From Methanobrevibacter sp. (GTDB lineage Archaea; Methanobacteriota; Methanobacteria; Methanobacteriales; Methanobacteriaceae), in NCBI GenBank assembly GCA_009784145.1, contig WRCI01000029.1:1-13974 (forward strand): a stretch of DNA of 13,974 bases, read 5' to 3'. The translations under genes were made by a program, and so were the position numbers. Position 1 is the first letter of the stretch, and every line of letters starts with the position of its first letter. Below, piece by piece: positions 1 to 6,958 of the stretch. The notes beneath the pieces are model-generated. The model was not told the DNA's origin. It worked only from the letters and a program-made list of their open reading frames with translations, and did not search any database.

Positions 1-209
1 GTTAATGTAAATTTTTATTTAAATAAAGAATTTTAGTTAAATTTAATAATAATGAGTTTAAATAATAGATTATATATAAAAAATTTTATATATTTCATAT
101 GATTATATAATTTTTTTTATTATATGTAAAATTAGTATAATTTTTATAAAATAAGAAACTTTAGAAATTATTAGACATTTTTTTATAACTTGTCATATTT
201 TAATTAATA
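1..209. other. A/T-rich leader region before the first gene
   Basis: I see no gene here. Positions 72-93 form a perfect dyad (10-bp arms ATATATAAAA and TTTTATATAT around AA). A TATA-like stretch, TTTTTATAAA, lies at 141-150, about 70 bases before the ATG at 221, so it could be the promoter of that gene. In DNA this A/T-rich both could arise by chance. The window edge may cut off an upstream gene whose end cannot be recognised. Confidence 0.35.
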
Positions 210-220
210 GGTGATATCAA

Positions 221-679
221 ATGAATAAAGGTGATTCTAAGTTAATCATGATTATAGTTGGAGTAGTAGCTGTTGTTCTCTTTGGATTATTTGCATATGC
301 TCTTATTTTCTCTGGAATGGACAATAATCATAATGAGACTAATGCAACTAATACAACTGTTTTAGATGTTAATAATACTAATAATACTACGAATGAAACT
401 GTAACTGCCCCACCTACTAGACCAAGCACTCCTAGTAACAATAAACCAACTCCTGAGCCAGAACCTAATCCTGAGCCAGAACCTAATCCTGAGCCAGAAC
501 CTCCAGGAAACGGAGGAAGTAATAGTAATACTGGCAGTGGAAACAGTAATTCTAATACTGGCGGCGGAAGTAGTAGCAATACAGGCGATAGTGGAAGCAG
601 TAGTAATACTGGAAGTAACAAAGGCACTAGTTCTAATACTGGTGGCGGAAGTAGTAGTAATACTGGTAGTGGGAACTAA
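221..679 (+). CDS. Small membrane-anchored low-complexity surface protein
   Basis: I do not recognise a family. Residues 1-7 are short and charged, and about 8-32 form one hydrophobic segment, best read as a signal anchor that leaves the rest outside the membrane. The exterior part is pure low complexity: an Asn/Thr-rich stretch (about 35-62) with several N-x-T/S sequons, a Pro/Glu section with repeated PEPEPN units (about 75-94), and a Gly/Ser/Asn tail in which SSNTG or SNTG recurs about seven times. This looks like a wall-spanning stalk or glycosylated spacer; that is inference from composition. The ATG at 221 is well supported by GGTGAT at 210-215, five bases upstream. It converges on the yigZ-family gene. 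The exact DNA repeats suggest recent slippage. Confidence 0.8.
   Translation: MNKGDSKLIMIIVGVVAVVLFGLFAYALIFSGMDNNHNETNATNTTVLDVNNTNNTTNETVTAPPTRPSTPSNNKPTPEPEPNPEPEPNPEPEPPGNGGSNSNTGSGNSNSNTGGGSSSNTGDSGSSSNTGSNKGTSSNTGGGSSSNTGSGN
452..502 (+). repeat. In-frame 18-bp tandem repeat coding PEPEPN
   Basis: The unit CCTGAGCCAGAACCTAAT occurs twice exactly (452-469, 470-487), and a third copy follows for 15 bases (488-502). It codes Pro-Glu-Pro-Glu-Pro-Asn. Because the unit is a multiple of three, copy-number change would lengthen or shorten the stalk without shifting the frame. Confidence 0.9.
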
Positions 680-699
680 TAGTCTCAATAACTAGTATT

Positions 700-733
700 A
701 TTCTTTTTTATTTTGTTCATTTTTTTTATTATA
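700..733 (+). terminator. Oligo-T terminator region after the first gene
   Basis: Several T-runs (TTCTTTTTTA, then a run of T at 721-727) follow the stop codon at 677-679 within 60 bases. Archaeal RNA polymerase commonly stops at such T-tracts without a strong hairpin. No strong stem is visible here. Confidence 0.45.
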
Positions 734-745
734 TTTTTAACATTT

Positions 746-1348
746 TCAGTTATCTAATTTTAAGTATTCTTCTTTAATATATTCACTATTTATTTTTGAT
801 TTTATTTTTTCAAAAAAAGGAGTTATATCTTTATTTTTACCTATGGCAATATTATAAGAAATTTTTTCTTCAAATTTTTTATCTAAAATAGTTATATTAT
901 AATTTCTAATTTCATTATCAATAATCTTGATATTTTCATATGTGAAACTTATGTTATAGATATCATAAAGTTCCATTTCAATAATATCAGCTATAGCTAT
1001 TGCTTCAATTACAGATTTACTATAAGCTCGAACTAGTCCACCAGTACCTAACTTTATTCCACCAAAATATCTTGTTACAATAGCTAAAATATTTTCTAAG
1101 CTATTTTGTTTTAAAACATTAATTATAGGTCTTCCAGCAGTTCCACTAGGTTCACCATCATCATCATAACCTTCACCATCATAACATATATATCCTGAAC
1201 AATTGTGACTTGCATCACTATATTTTTCTGATATTAAAGATATTAGTTCTTTTGCTTGTTTAGAGTTTTTAACAGGAAATATTCTACAAATAAACTGTGA
1301 TTTTTTTATATCTAAATCAATTTGATAAGCTTTAGCTATTGTTTTCAT
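746..1348 (-). CDS. YigZ/IMPACT family protein (UPF0029)
   Basis: The 200-residue length fits the YigZ family. The family signature is clear: H48-N-C50, DDGEPSGTAGRPI at 63-75, and VTRYFGGIKLGTGGLVRAYS at about 91-110. The N-terminal half (1 to about 115) is the conserved UPF0029 domain; the remainder corresponds to the more variable C-terminal domain of YigZ proteins. The precise biochemical role of the family is unsettled; the eukaryotic relative IMPACT regulates the kinase GCN2, and a translation-linked role is often proposed. The ATG at 1348 is the natural start, because the family normally opens a few residues before this hydrophilic stretch. Its ribosome-binding site is weak (GAGTA about ten bases upstream). 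It is transcribed away from the gene at 1693, with 344 bases between them. Confidence 0.93.
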   Translation of the reverse strand: MKTIAKAYQIDLDIKKSQFICRIFPVKNSKQAKELISLISEKYSDASHNCSGYICYDGEGYDDDGEPSGTAGRPIINVLKQNSLENILAIVTRYFGGIKLGTGGLVRAYSKSVIEAIAIADIIEMELYDIYNISFTYENIKIIDNEIRNYNITILDKKFEEKISYNIAIGKNKDITPFFEKIKSKINSEYIKEEYLKLDN

Positions 1349-1692
1349 TTTTTGTACTCATTTTTACTATAATATATAAATATTTTTTATAGTATATTAG
1401 TTTTTTATAAATATTTTAGAGTATTTTAGTTTTTTTCTGAATATTTTTTTATAGTATATTAGTTTTTTATAAATATTTTAGAGTATTTTAGTTTTTTATA
1501 AATATTTTTTAAAATCAAAAATTTTAAATATAAATTTTTTCCTCAAAAAGGATAATTATAAATAAAAGTAATTATAAATATAATCAATAATAAATTTATG
1601 GTAATAACAACAATAATAATTTATATTGGGGTTATAAACTTATAATAATAGTTTTTATAAAAATTATTTTTCATTTTAAAATAGGTGATATA
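1349..1692. other. Divergent intergenic region with promoter signals
   Basis: This gap separates two divergent genes and must hold both promoters. It contains the 62-bp direct repeat described separately (1380-1497). On the + strand, TTATAAACTTATAATA at about 1632-1647 and TTTTTATAAAAATT at about 1652-1665 are TATA-like; the first would allow a short leader before the TTG at 1693. I see no gene or structured RNA. Confidence 0.4.
1380..1497. repeat. Two-copy 62-bp direct repeat upstream of the yigZ-family gene
   Basis: A 47-base block starting ATAGTATATTAG is identical at 1389-1435 and 1451-1497. The bases just before each block (AATATTTTTTAT and AATATTTTTTTAT) also match, apart from one T. 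Each unit contains TTTATAAATATTTTAG. The repeat lies 30-150 bases upstream of the minus-strand gene. Confidence 0.85.
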
Positions 1693-2100
1693 TTGGAAGA
1701 AAGTAGATCAGCTAAAGTATTAGTCATTTTTATTGTAGCTATTTTAGCTTTTGCAATGAGTTCATTTGCAGCTTTAACTACAGGTACTATAATGCCATTG
1801 GAATTTTTCAATTTTAATAATGAAAATGGTAATAATGATAACTCTTTTAATTGGGGCGATGAAAATAGTTCTAATGATAGTGTAATATCATTTTCAAATG
1901 ATTATAATAGTGACAATACTAATAGTGTTAATAATAGTTCAAACACGAATACTTCTTCTCAAAAAGAAAGTAATTCAAGTAGTAATTCTGGTGGAAAATC
2001 TAGTAACAATAATAATAATAATAATAATAACAACAATAATCCAGATTCTGTTACAGATAATAGTGTATCTAAACCTATAGATGAAACCACAAACAATTAG
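1693..2100 (+). CDS. Asn-rich secreted or membrane-anchored small protein
   Basis: Not assigned to a family. Residues 7-27 are strongly hydrophobic (VLVIFIVAILAFAMSSFA) and follow a charged start, so this is a signal peptide or signal anchor; SFA-A near residue 27 is a possible cleavage site. The rest is dominated by Asn and Ser, with a run of 12 Asn at residues 105-116 and many possible N-glycosylation sequons. The start is TTG: GGTGAT at 1684-1689 sits three bases before it, and no ATG with a comparable site precedes the hydrophobic segment. It resembles the first gene of the window in design (short anchor plus disordered exterior) but lacks the Pro/Glu stalk. It converges on arfB. A wall or surface role is inference. 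Confidence 0.78.
   Translation: MEESRSAKVLVIFIVAILAFAMSSFAALTTGTIMPLEFFNFNNENGNNDNSFNWGDENSSNDSVISFSNDYNSDNTNSVNNSSNTNTSSQKESNSSSNSGGKSSNNNNNNNNNNNNPDSVTDNSVSKPIDETTNN
2005..2040 (+). repeat. AAT/AAC microsatellite coding poly-Asn
   Basis: Twelve consecutive Asn codons include seven uninterrupted AAT triplets at 2008-2028. Slippage would change the length of the protein without breaking the frame. Confidence 0.92.
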
Positions 2101-2204
2101 TAGTATTATACTAGTTAATTAAAGCAAAAATTGATTCTAAAAATCTAGTCATATTAATCAAAAATTTTAATTTTTATTATTTTAATTTTGTGAAATCTTT
2201 GTTT

Positions 2205-2897
2205 TTAATAATCTAATAGCTTTTCAACATCTAATAAAGTTGCATTAATAGCTAAATTTAGTAATTGTTGACCATAGTTAGAATCTAAATAAACACCATT
2301 GTTTTCTATTTCAGAAGCTCCTTCTTCTATATTAGGATTATTTTTTCTAGCTTCAGTAAACTGTGAAAGTCCTACTTCTCCAAATTTTCTTATATTTCCT
2401 TGATTTTCTAGTTCTTCTTCATCAAGAATTCCCAGGACTTTTCCCATTGAAATTTCTCCAGAACCTCCATGAGGTCCTTCATTTTCAATTATTGTATTAT
2501 TTAGTAGGATATCTAATTGTAATTTTTCTTCTATTTTATCTAAACAGATAGCTAATGGAAGATTTCCGCCATGGGCATTTACAATCACTATTTTTTCAAG
2601 ATTTAAATATTGTTTTGCTGATTTCAATGTTTTTGTAATATTTTTAGCTAGTTCTTCAAGTGAGTAATGGATGCCATGTTTTATTTCTTCTAACTCATGT
2701 GCAGGATAAATAATCCCAAGAAACTTAGCTCCACTTTCAAGAGATGCTTGCAGTGCAATATATGCAGCTATTTTAGCATCAGTATCAATAGGGAGTGCTG
2801 GACCATGATTTTCAAGATGAGATCCAAGTGCAATTATTCCAATTTTATGAACATTTGGATTAATTATATTTCCTGCATCATATCTTAATTTTACCAT
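2205..2897 (-). CDS. arfB: ArfB-type formamide hydrolase (F420/riboflavin synthesis), creatininase family
   Basis: The 230-residue protein belongs to the creatininase family. The archaeal ArfB branch removes the formyl group of 2-amino-5-formylamino-6-ribosylaminopyrimidin-4(3H)-one 5'-monophosphate, the step after GTP cyclohydrolase III on the way to riboflavin and the deazaflavin of coenzyme F420. Metal-binding motifs are visible: E29-x-H31 in SHLENHGP, D40 in PIDTD, H109 in NAHGGN (107-112), and a later GPHGGSGE (141-148) with E148. The match to ArfB rather than creatininase rests on the archaeal context and the short N-terminus. The ATG at 2897 is preceded by GATGAT, a weak variant of the GGTGAT site. 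It lies downstream of the PUA gene on the same strand, 234 bases apart, so shared transcription is possible but not obvious. Confidence 0.88.
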   Translation of the reverse strand: MVKLRYDAGNIINPNVHKIGIIALGSHLENHGPALPIDTDAKIAAYIALQASLESGAKFLGIIYPAHELEEIKHGIHYSLEELAKNITKTLKSAKQYLNLEKIVIVNAHGGNLPLAICLDKIEEKLQLDILLNNTIIENEGPHGGSGEISMGKVLGILDEEELENQGNIRKFGEVGLSQFTEARKNNPNIEEGASEIENNGVYLDSNYGQQLLNLAINATLLDVEKLLDY

Positions 2898-2915
2898 TTT
2901 ATCATCTTTTTATTG

Positions 2916-3110
2916 TTTTAGCATATTTTTTTTATTTTATAGCTTGTTTTAAGTATAACTTTTTATTTTAAGTTTATTTTAGTATATTTTTTTTTATTTT
3001 ATGGCTTGTTTTAGTGCAACTTTTTATTTTATTTTATTGTTTGTTTTAGTATATTTTTTTTATTCTATACAGTTTTAGTGTAATTTTTTATTTTAAGTTT
3101 GTTTTAGTAT
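2916..3110. repeat. Three degenerate ~60-bp tandem repeats upstream of arfB
   Basis: Units start at about 2916, 2977 and 3044, and a fourth partial unit starts at 3102, giving steps of 61, 67 and 58 bases. Each reads TTTTAG-atattttt, then TTTTAT-ggcttGTTTTAGTG-aacTTTTTATTTTA on the + strand. The array fills most of the 234-base gap between the PUA gene and arfB. Confidence 0.7.
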
Positions 3111-3131
3111 TTTTTTGTTTTAATATTTTAT

Positions 3132-3608
3132 TTATATCTTAAAATTCCAGATTTCATCACCAATATGATGTATGGTTTTAACAGCTTTTCCACTATTATT
3201 TTCAACCATTTCTTTACCAGTTATAAGTGCAATTCCAATAGCTAATGGTTTATGATGGGTTTCTTCTACAATTAAAACTATATCGTCAATGTTTACATTG
3301 TCATCAGTAGCTACTATACCTGGACTCATGATATCTGCACCATTTGTTACAAATTTAACAGCTCCCATATCCACAGTAACTTTTTTACCACCAATATCAT
3401 TTTTCAATGTTGCTTTAAGTGTTGGAAATGGTTTATCATCTATTACAATTATATAAGGTTGCCCATCTATAAGTATAAATGGATTAGGATCTACTTCTAA
3501 AAGTTCAACACTAGCTTTATCTGGAATCATATTGGAGTATTCTTTTAAATCTCTTTTTAATTCTTTTAATTTTTTCTTTTTAAGATAGTATCTTTGTTTT
3601 ACTTTCAA
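3132..3608 (-). CDS. PUA-domain RNA-binding protein, archaeal MCT-1-like
   Basis: The 158-residue protein has the layout of archaeal relatives of eukaryotic MCTS1/Tma20: a pre-PUA domain (1 to about 72, opening MKVKQRYYL with a lysine-rich helix) followed by a PUA domain (about 73-155), with VTVDMGAVKFVTNGADIMSPGI as its core. PUA domains bind structured RNA; the eukaryotic relatives act on the ribosome in recycling and re-initiation, so a translation role is a fair inference. The start is chosen as TTG at 3606-3608. The longer option, GTG at 3615-3617, overlaps the ribosome-binding site itself (AAGGTG at 3615-3620), and the TTG start gives the usual N-terminus of the family. It diverges from atwA across a 398-base gap. 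Confidence 0.88.
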   Translation of the reverse strand: MKVKQRYYLKKKKLKELKRDLKEYSNMIPDKASVELLEVDPNPFILIDGQPYIIVIDDKPFPTLKATLKNDIGGKKVTVDMGAVKFVTNGADIMSPGIVATDDNVNIDDIVLIVEETHHKPLAIGIALITGKEMVENNSGKAVKTIHHIGDEIWNFKI

Positions 3609-3614
3609 AATCAG

Positions 3615-3620
3615 CACCTT
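3615..3620 (-). promoter_or_regulatory. Ribosome-binding site that decides the PUA gene start
   Basis: On the minus strand AAGGTG lies six bases before the TTG at 3606-3608. The in-frame GTG of this same motif could be mistaken for a start codon. Confidence 0.6.
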
Positions 3621-4006
3621 TTTGAGGATTTTTATATTACTAGTATTTATTAATAGTATATTTATTTATATTTATATTTATTATTATTTTATTTGTATCA
3701 TGATAATTTTGTATAGATTCTGTTATTTTTTTATAAATTTTATTATACTTTTATATTTTATGTTAATATTTTATAATAATTTTATAGATTTTATTATATT
3801 TTTATAAATCCTTATTATTTTTTTATAAATTTTATATTAATATTCATAAAAATTATAATAATTTTATAAATTTCTAAAATATTCAAGATAATATTAAATA
3901 AATGAAAAACAATAATTATAATATTATATATTATAAATAATTAAAATATAAAATTAAATTAATATATTAACTAATCAATCATTTTAAAAACAATTCAGTG
4001 GTATTC
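3621..4006. other. Divergent A/T-rich intergenic region with loose repeats
   Basis: No credible gene. TTATAAATTTTAT or a near copy recurs at 3731-3743, 3782-3794, 3802-3815, 3823-3835 and 3862-3875. All resemble archaeal TATA boxes, so the true promoters of atwA and the PUA gene cannot be picked out by eye. A 61-codon open frame at 3622-3807 has no ribosome-binding site and only A/T-driven composition. Confidence 0.45.
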
Positions 4007-5854
4007 ATGATAAAAGTTGAAAATCTTAGTAAAACATATAAATTAGATAATGGAGAAGAAGTAGTTGCTCTAAAAAACATAAATCTTGAAGTCAAAGATG
4101 GAGAAATATTAGGTATAATTGGTATGAGTGGGTCTGGAAAGACTAGCCTTCTTCGAATACTTCGTGGTGTGGAACAATTTGATAATGGAAAAATAACTAT
4201 AGATGATATTGAAGTAGTAGCAGATTCAAGTCAATATTATTATAATAAGTTACGAAAAGCAACAGCTATTCATCTTCAAAGATCATTTGGTCTTTGGCCT
4301 GAAACTACTTTTAATAATGTTATAAGAAAATTATATGGTACTAAATATGGAGATGAGGCAGATATTGATTTAGAAGCTGCAATTGATCAATATGGTTCAG
4401 AAGCAATGGAAATATTAAAAGTAGTTGGTCTTGAAGATAAGGCAAATCACTTTGCTCCAGTATTAAGTGGTGGTGAAAAACAACGACTTATTATGGCTAG
4501 ACAATTAGCTAAAAAACCAAAAGTTTTACTTCTTGATGAACCAGCTACTATGGCATGTCCTAGAACTAAACAAGGCATACTTGATTCTATTAAACGAATA
4601 AATGAAGATTTGGGAGTTACTGTTATTTTAGTTTCTCATTTACCTGAAATTCATAATTACTTAGCTAATCGAGTGATTCTTCTTGAAGATGGTGAAATTA
4701 CTGAAGTTGGAGATCCAAAAACTGTTACTCAAGATTTCTTAAAAGAACTTGATGATAAAATTGAAATGGATTCAACAGTTAGTGATGAAACTCTTGTTAA
4801 AGCTATTAATCTTCAGAAGAGATTTTTCCTTCTTAAAGGAGGAAATGTTCTTGATATAGAAGATATTAATTTAGAAATAAAAAAAAGAGATATTTTAACT
4901 ATTCTTGGTCCTAGTGGGGCAGGTAAGACTATTCTTCTTAGAATGCTTGGAGGTTTAGATTATCCTGAAGAGGGTGAAATTCTATATAGTTTGGCTAAAG
5001 AAGAGTTAGATAATGAAGATTCAAGTAGTGAAGAATCAGATAATGAAGATTCAAGTAATGAAAACATAAACAATAAAGATTCAGGCAATGAAAACTTAGA
5101 TAATAAAGATTCAAGTAATAAAGATTTAGATGTTGACTCTGAAGGATTTGTTTGGGTAAATCTTGATGATCCAAGTATTAATAGGATGAAAGTTAGAAGA
5201 AAAATTGGATTTATGTATCAAGAATTTGCACTTCAACACCATTCTACTATAAGAGATCAGTTAGCTACTAAACTTGGATTTAAAAATCAATTTGTTGTAA
5301 ATGAAGCAAGGAAAAAAGCTAAAGAATTAGAATTAGGGGATGAACTCCTTGATGCGTTATATCAACTTACAGATTTGCCTGAAAGTGAAGCTAAATCAAG
5401 ACTTGAACAAATTGGTCTTCTTCCAGATATTTTAGATGAATTATTCCCTAAATTCCCCGAAAAAGCAGTTAAAAAAGAAATTAAACCTATTTTTGATGCT
5501 TTAGATTTACCAATTGAAATTATAAATAGAAAATCTTATGAGTTATCTGGTGGTCAAAAAGTTCGTGCAATGTTAGCTTTAGCTTTATCCTCTAGACCAG
5601 AAACACTTTTACTTGATGAACCTTTTGGAGATTTAGATCCTATTACTCTTAGGATAATTTCAAACTCAATTAAAAATATTAACAAAGAATTTAAAACTAC
5701 TATAATAATGGTTTCTCACAATATTGACTTTATAAAAGAGCTTAGTAAAAGAGCTATTTTCATGGATGCTGGAAAGATAATCGATGATGGAGATCCAATA
5801 AAATTAGCTAATGATTTTGTTAACTTTTGTAAAGCAGACTATTTGATTAATTGA
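4007..5854 (+). CDS. atwA: Methyl-coenzyme M reductase activation component A2, double ABC ATPase
   Basis: This soluble protein of 615 residues has two ABC ATPase domains and no membrane segment. In domain 1 the Walker A is GMSGSGKT (39-46), the signature LSGGE (153-157), the Walker B end DE at 177-178 and the switch His at 211; the loop after Walker B reads PATMACPRTK rather than the usual SALD type. In domain 2 the corresponding elements are GPSGAGKT (301-308), LSGGQ (513-517), DE at 537-538 and His571. This layout is that of A2, which uses ATP in the reductive activation of the nickel cofactor F430 of methyl-coenzyme M reductase. Residues about 333-379 are an acidic Asp/Asn/Ser/Glu repeat that looks inserted. 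The ATG at 4007 is preferred over the in-frame GTG at 3998, because AGTGGT sits just before it and ABC proteins typically begin MIKVENLSK. Confidence 0.9.
   Translation: MIKVENLSKTYKLDNGEEVVALKNINLEVKDGEILGIIGMSGSGKTSLLRILRGVEQFDNGKITIDDIEVVADSSQYYYNKLRKATAIHLQRSFGLWPETTFNNVIRKLYGTKYGDEADIDLEAAIDQYGSEAMEILKVVGLEDKANHFAPVLSGGEKQRLIMARQLAKKPKVLLLDEPATMACPRTKQGILDSIKRINEDLGVTVILVSHLPEIHNYLANRVILLEDGEITEVGDPKTVTQDFLKELDDKIEMDSTVSDETLVKAINLQKRFFLLKGGNVLDIEDINLEIKKRDILTILGPSGAGKTILLRMLGGLDYPEEGEILYSLAKEELDNEDSSSEESDNEDSSNENINNKDSGNENLDNKDSSNKDLDVDSEGFVWVNLDDPSINRMKVRRKIGFMYQEFALQHHSTIRDQLATKLGFKNQFVVNEARKKAKELELGDELLDALYQLTDLPESEAKSRLEQIGLLPDILDELFPKFPEKAVKKEIKPIFDALDLPIEIINRKSYELSGGQKVRAMLALALSSRPETLLLDEPFGDLDPITLRIISNSIKNINKEFKTTIIMVSHNIDFIKELSKRAIFMDAGKIIDDGDPIKLANDFVNFCKADYLIN
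5003..5143 (+). repeat. Degenerate in-frame repeat coding an acidic linker in atwA
   Basis: About 47 codons consist of degenerate copies of GATAATGAAGATTCAAGT (exact at 5009-5026 and nearly so afterwards, for example around 5039, 5069 and 5099). They code repeats of the type DNEDSS or DNKDSS. The block lies between the Walker A helix and the Q-loop region of the second ATPase domain. Confidence 0.8.
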
Positions 5855-5930
5855 AGATATTACTAAATATTTATATTTGGAAAGTATATATTTTAGTTAA
5901 TAATTTAATGTGTAACAATTTGGTATTAAT

Positions 5931-6326
5931 ATGTTTCAAAATATAATGGTTCCTTCTGATGGATCAAAATATGCAAATAAAGCTGTGGATGTAGCTATTG
6001 AAATAGCTAAAAACTTTAAATCTAAGGTCACTGCTGTTTATGTTCTTAATGAAAATACTAGTTACTCTTATGATAGTTTAGAAGACGAAGGGAATAAAAT
6101 TCTAAAAAAGATTAGTGAAAAAGGTAAAAAAAAAGGAGTAATGGTTATAGAACACCTTATTACAGGTGATCCTCTTAGAGATATGAAAATTATATCTGAA
6201 AAAACTAAAGTAGATTCTATTGTTATTAGCTATCATGGTAATGATAGTTTAGATGAGATAATTATAGGGAGTGTATCAGATAGAGTTTTAAAAACTTTTG
6301 ATATTCCTGTAGTTTTGGTTAAATAA
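5931..6326 (+). CDS. Universal stress protein, UspA family
   Basis: The 131-residue single-domain protein fits the UspA fold. It opens MFQNIMVPSDGS with the conserved Asp at 10, and the C-terminal nucleotide-loop region reads SYHGNDSLDEIIIGSVS (100-116). The ATP-binding form of the family has G-x2-G-x9-G-S/T; here Gly103, Gly113 and Ser114 fit, but the first Gly is Ser100. Whether it binds ATP is therefore uncertain. The family is associated with stress survival; specific targets are mostly unknown. The gene follows atwA by 76 bases on the same strand and precedes the rubredoxin/ferritin group, which fits a stress cluster. The ribosome-binding site is poor (TTGGTATTA before the ATG). Confidence 0.92.
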   Translation: MFQNIMVPSDGSKYANKAVDVAIEIAKNFKSKVTAVYVLNENTSYSYDSLEDEGNKILKKISEKGKKKGVMVIEHLITGDPLRDMKIISEKTKVDSIVISYHGNDSLDEIIIGSVSDRVLKTFDIPVVLVK

Positions 6327-6359
6327 CTTTTATTTACTTAGTTAAATAACTTTTATTTA
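6318..6359 (+). repeat. Duplicated 3' end of the universal stress gene
   Basis: GTTAAATAACTTTTATTTA, which contains the last codons and stop of the gene, occurs at 6318-6336 and again exactly at 6341-6359 (23-base step). The T-rich parts may serve in termination. Confidence 0.85.
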
Positions 6360-6390
6360 ATTAATTTATTATTAATCAAATAATCAAAAA

Positions 6391-6449
6391 GTATTATATA
6401 TAAAAAATTATATATTATTATATATTATATAATTTCAATAATGAAATTA
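6391..6449 (+). promoter_or_regulatory. Possible promoter and dyad before the rubredoxin genes
   Basis: TATTATATATAAAAAATTA at about 6392-6410 is TATA-like and about 75 bases before the TTG start. Downstream lies a perfect dyad TAATTTCA-ATAA-TGAAATTA (8-bp arms at 6430-6437 and 6442-6449). That places it near the expected transcription start, where a repressor would act. This is inference from position and symmetry. Confidence 0.4.
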
Positions 6450-6476
6450 ATTATAAATTAAAAGGAGTTGTGTCTT

Positions 6477-6638
6477 TTGAGTGGAAAAATGAAATGTAAA
6501 GTTTGTGGATATATTTATAATCCAGAAGTAGGAGAATCAAGAGGTAAAATTGAAGCAGGTACAGAATGGGAAGATGTACACGATAGTTTCAAATGTCCTT
6601 CTTGTGGTGCTCCAAAAAGAATGTTTAAACCAGTATAA
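6477..6638 (+). CDS. Rubredoxin, variant type
   Basis: This 53-residue protein (reading MSGKMKCKVCGYIYNPEVGE at the start) has the four iron ligands C7-x2-C10 and C40-x2-C43 and the GYIYNP motif of rubredoxins, so it should hold one Fe(Cys)4 centre and carry single electrons in the cytoplasm. The second half departs from the classic form: TEWEDVHDSFKCPSCGAPK replaces the usual [13 protein letters not shown]. The start is TTG at 6477, nine bases after GGAG (6464-6467); the next in-frame ATG at 6489 would be 21 bases from that site and would shorten the N-terminus by four residues. It precedes a canonical rubredoxin by 101 bases. In related methanogens rubredoxins serve F420H2 oxidase or superoxide-reducing systems; neither partner is in this window. 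Confidence 0.9.
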   Translation: MSGKMKCKVCGYIYNPEVGESRGKIEAGTEWEDVHDSFKCPSCGAPKRMFKPV

Positions 6639-6739
6639 ATAGATTATATAAATTATTTTCTATTGATTTAAATATTTGAAAATATTATAAATATTATGTA
6701 ATTTTATTAAAATTTAAAAATCAATTAAAAGGTGATTTT

Positions 6740-6901
6740 ATGGACAAATATATTTGTGAAATGTGTGGATATATGTATGACCCTGAAGAAGGCGACCCAG
6801 ATAATGGTGTAGAAGCAGGAACTGCATTTGAAAGTTTACCAGATGATTGGGTTTGCCCAATATGTGGTGTAGAGAAAGATGAATTCGTTAAAGAAGAATA
6901 A
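6740..6901 (+). CDS. Rubredoxin, canonical type
   Basis: The 53-residue protein is a textbook rubredoxin: C6-x2-C9 in [12 protein letters not shown], then [11 protein letters not shown] with C39 and C42. It should carry one mononuclear iron and act as a low-molecular-weight electron carrier. The ATG at 6740 is three bases after a perfect GGTGAT (6731-6736). It shares only the iron ligands and a few motif residues with the rubredoxin before it, so the pair is not a recent duplication and the two may serve different partners. The ferritin gene starts 57 bases downstream on the same strand, which suggests joint transcription. Confidence 0.95.
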   Translation: MDKYICEMCGYMYDPEEGDPDNGVEAGTAFESLPDDWVCPICGVEKDEFVKEE

Positions 6902-6958
6902 TATTTTTTTATTCTTTTAATTAGTTTATTTTGTTTTTAATAATTTATCGGTGTTTTT

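Noticed and set aside
72..93. Perfect A/T dyad near the left edge as a terminator or operator
   Set aside because: It is made only of A and T in an alternating context where such symmetry is common by chance, and no gene end or start is close enough to give it a role.
328..688. Two open frames on the minus strand opposite the first gene
   Set aside because: They are mirror translations of the repetitive Ser/Asn/Gly codons, have no ribosome-binding site, and the + strand gene has a perfect GGTGAT site and a membrane anchor.
3609..3617. GTG at 3615-3617 as start of the PUA gene
   Set aside because: The GTG is part of the GGTG ribosome-binding site itself, and the TTG at 3606-3608 is correctly spaced from it.
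3622..3807. 61-codon + strand frame rich in Ile, Phe and Tyr
   Set aside because: The composition is what A/T-rich DNA gives by chance; there is no ribosome-binding site, and it lies in the divergent promoter region.
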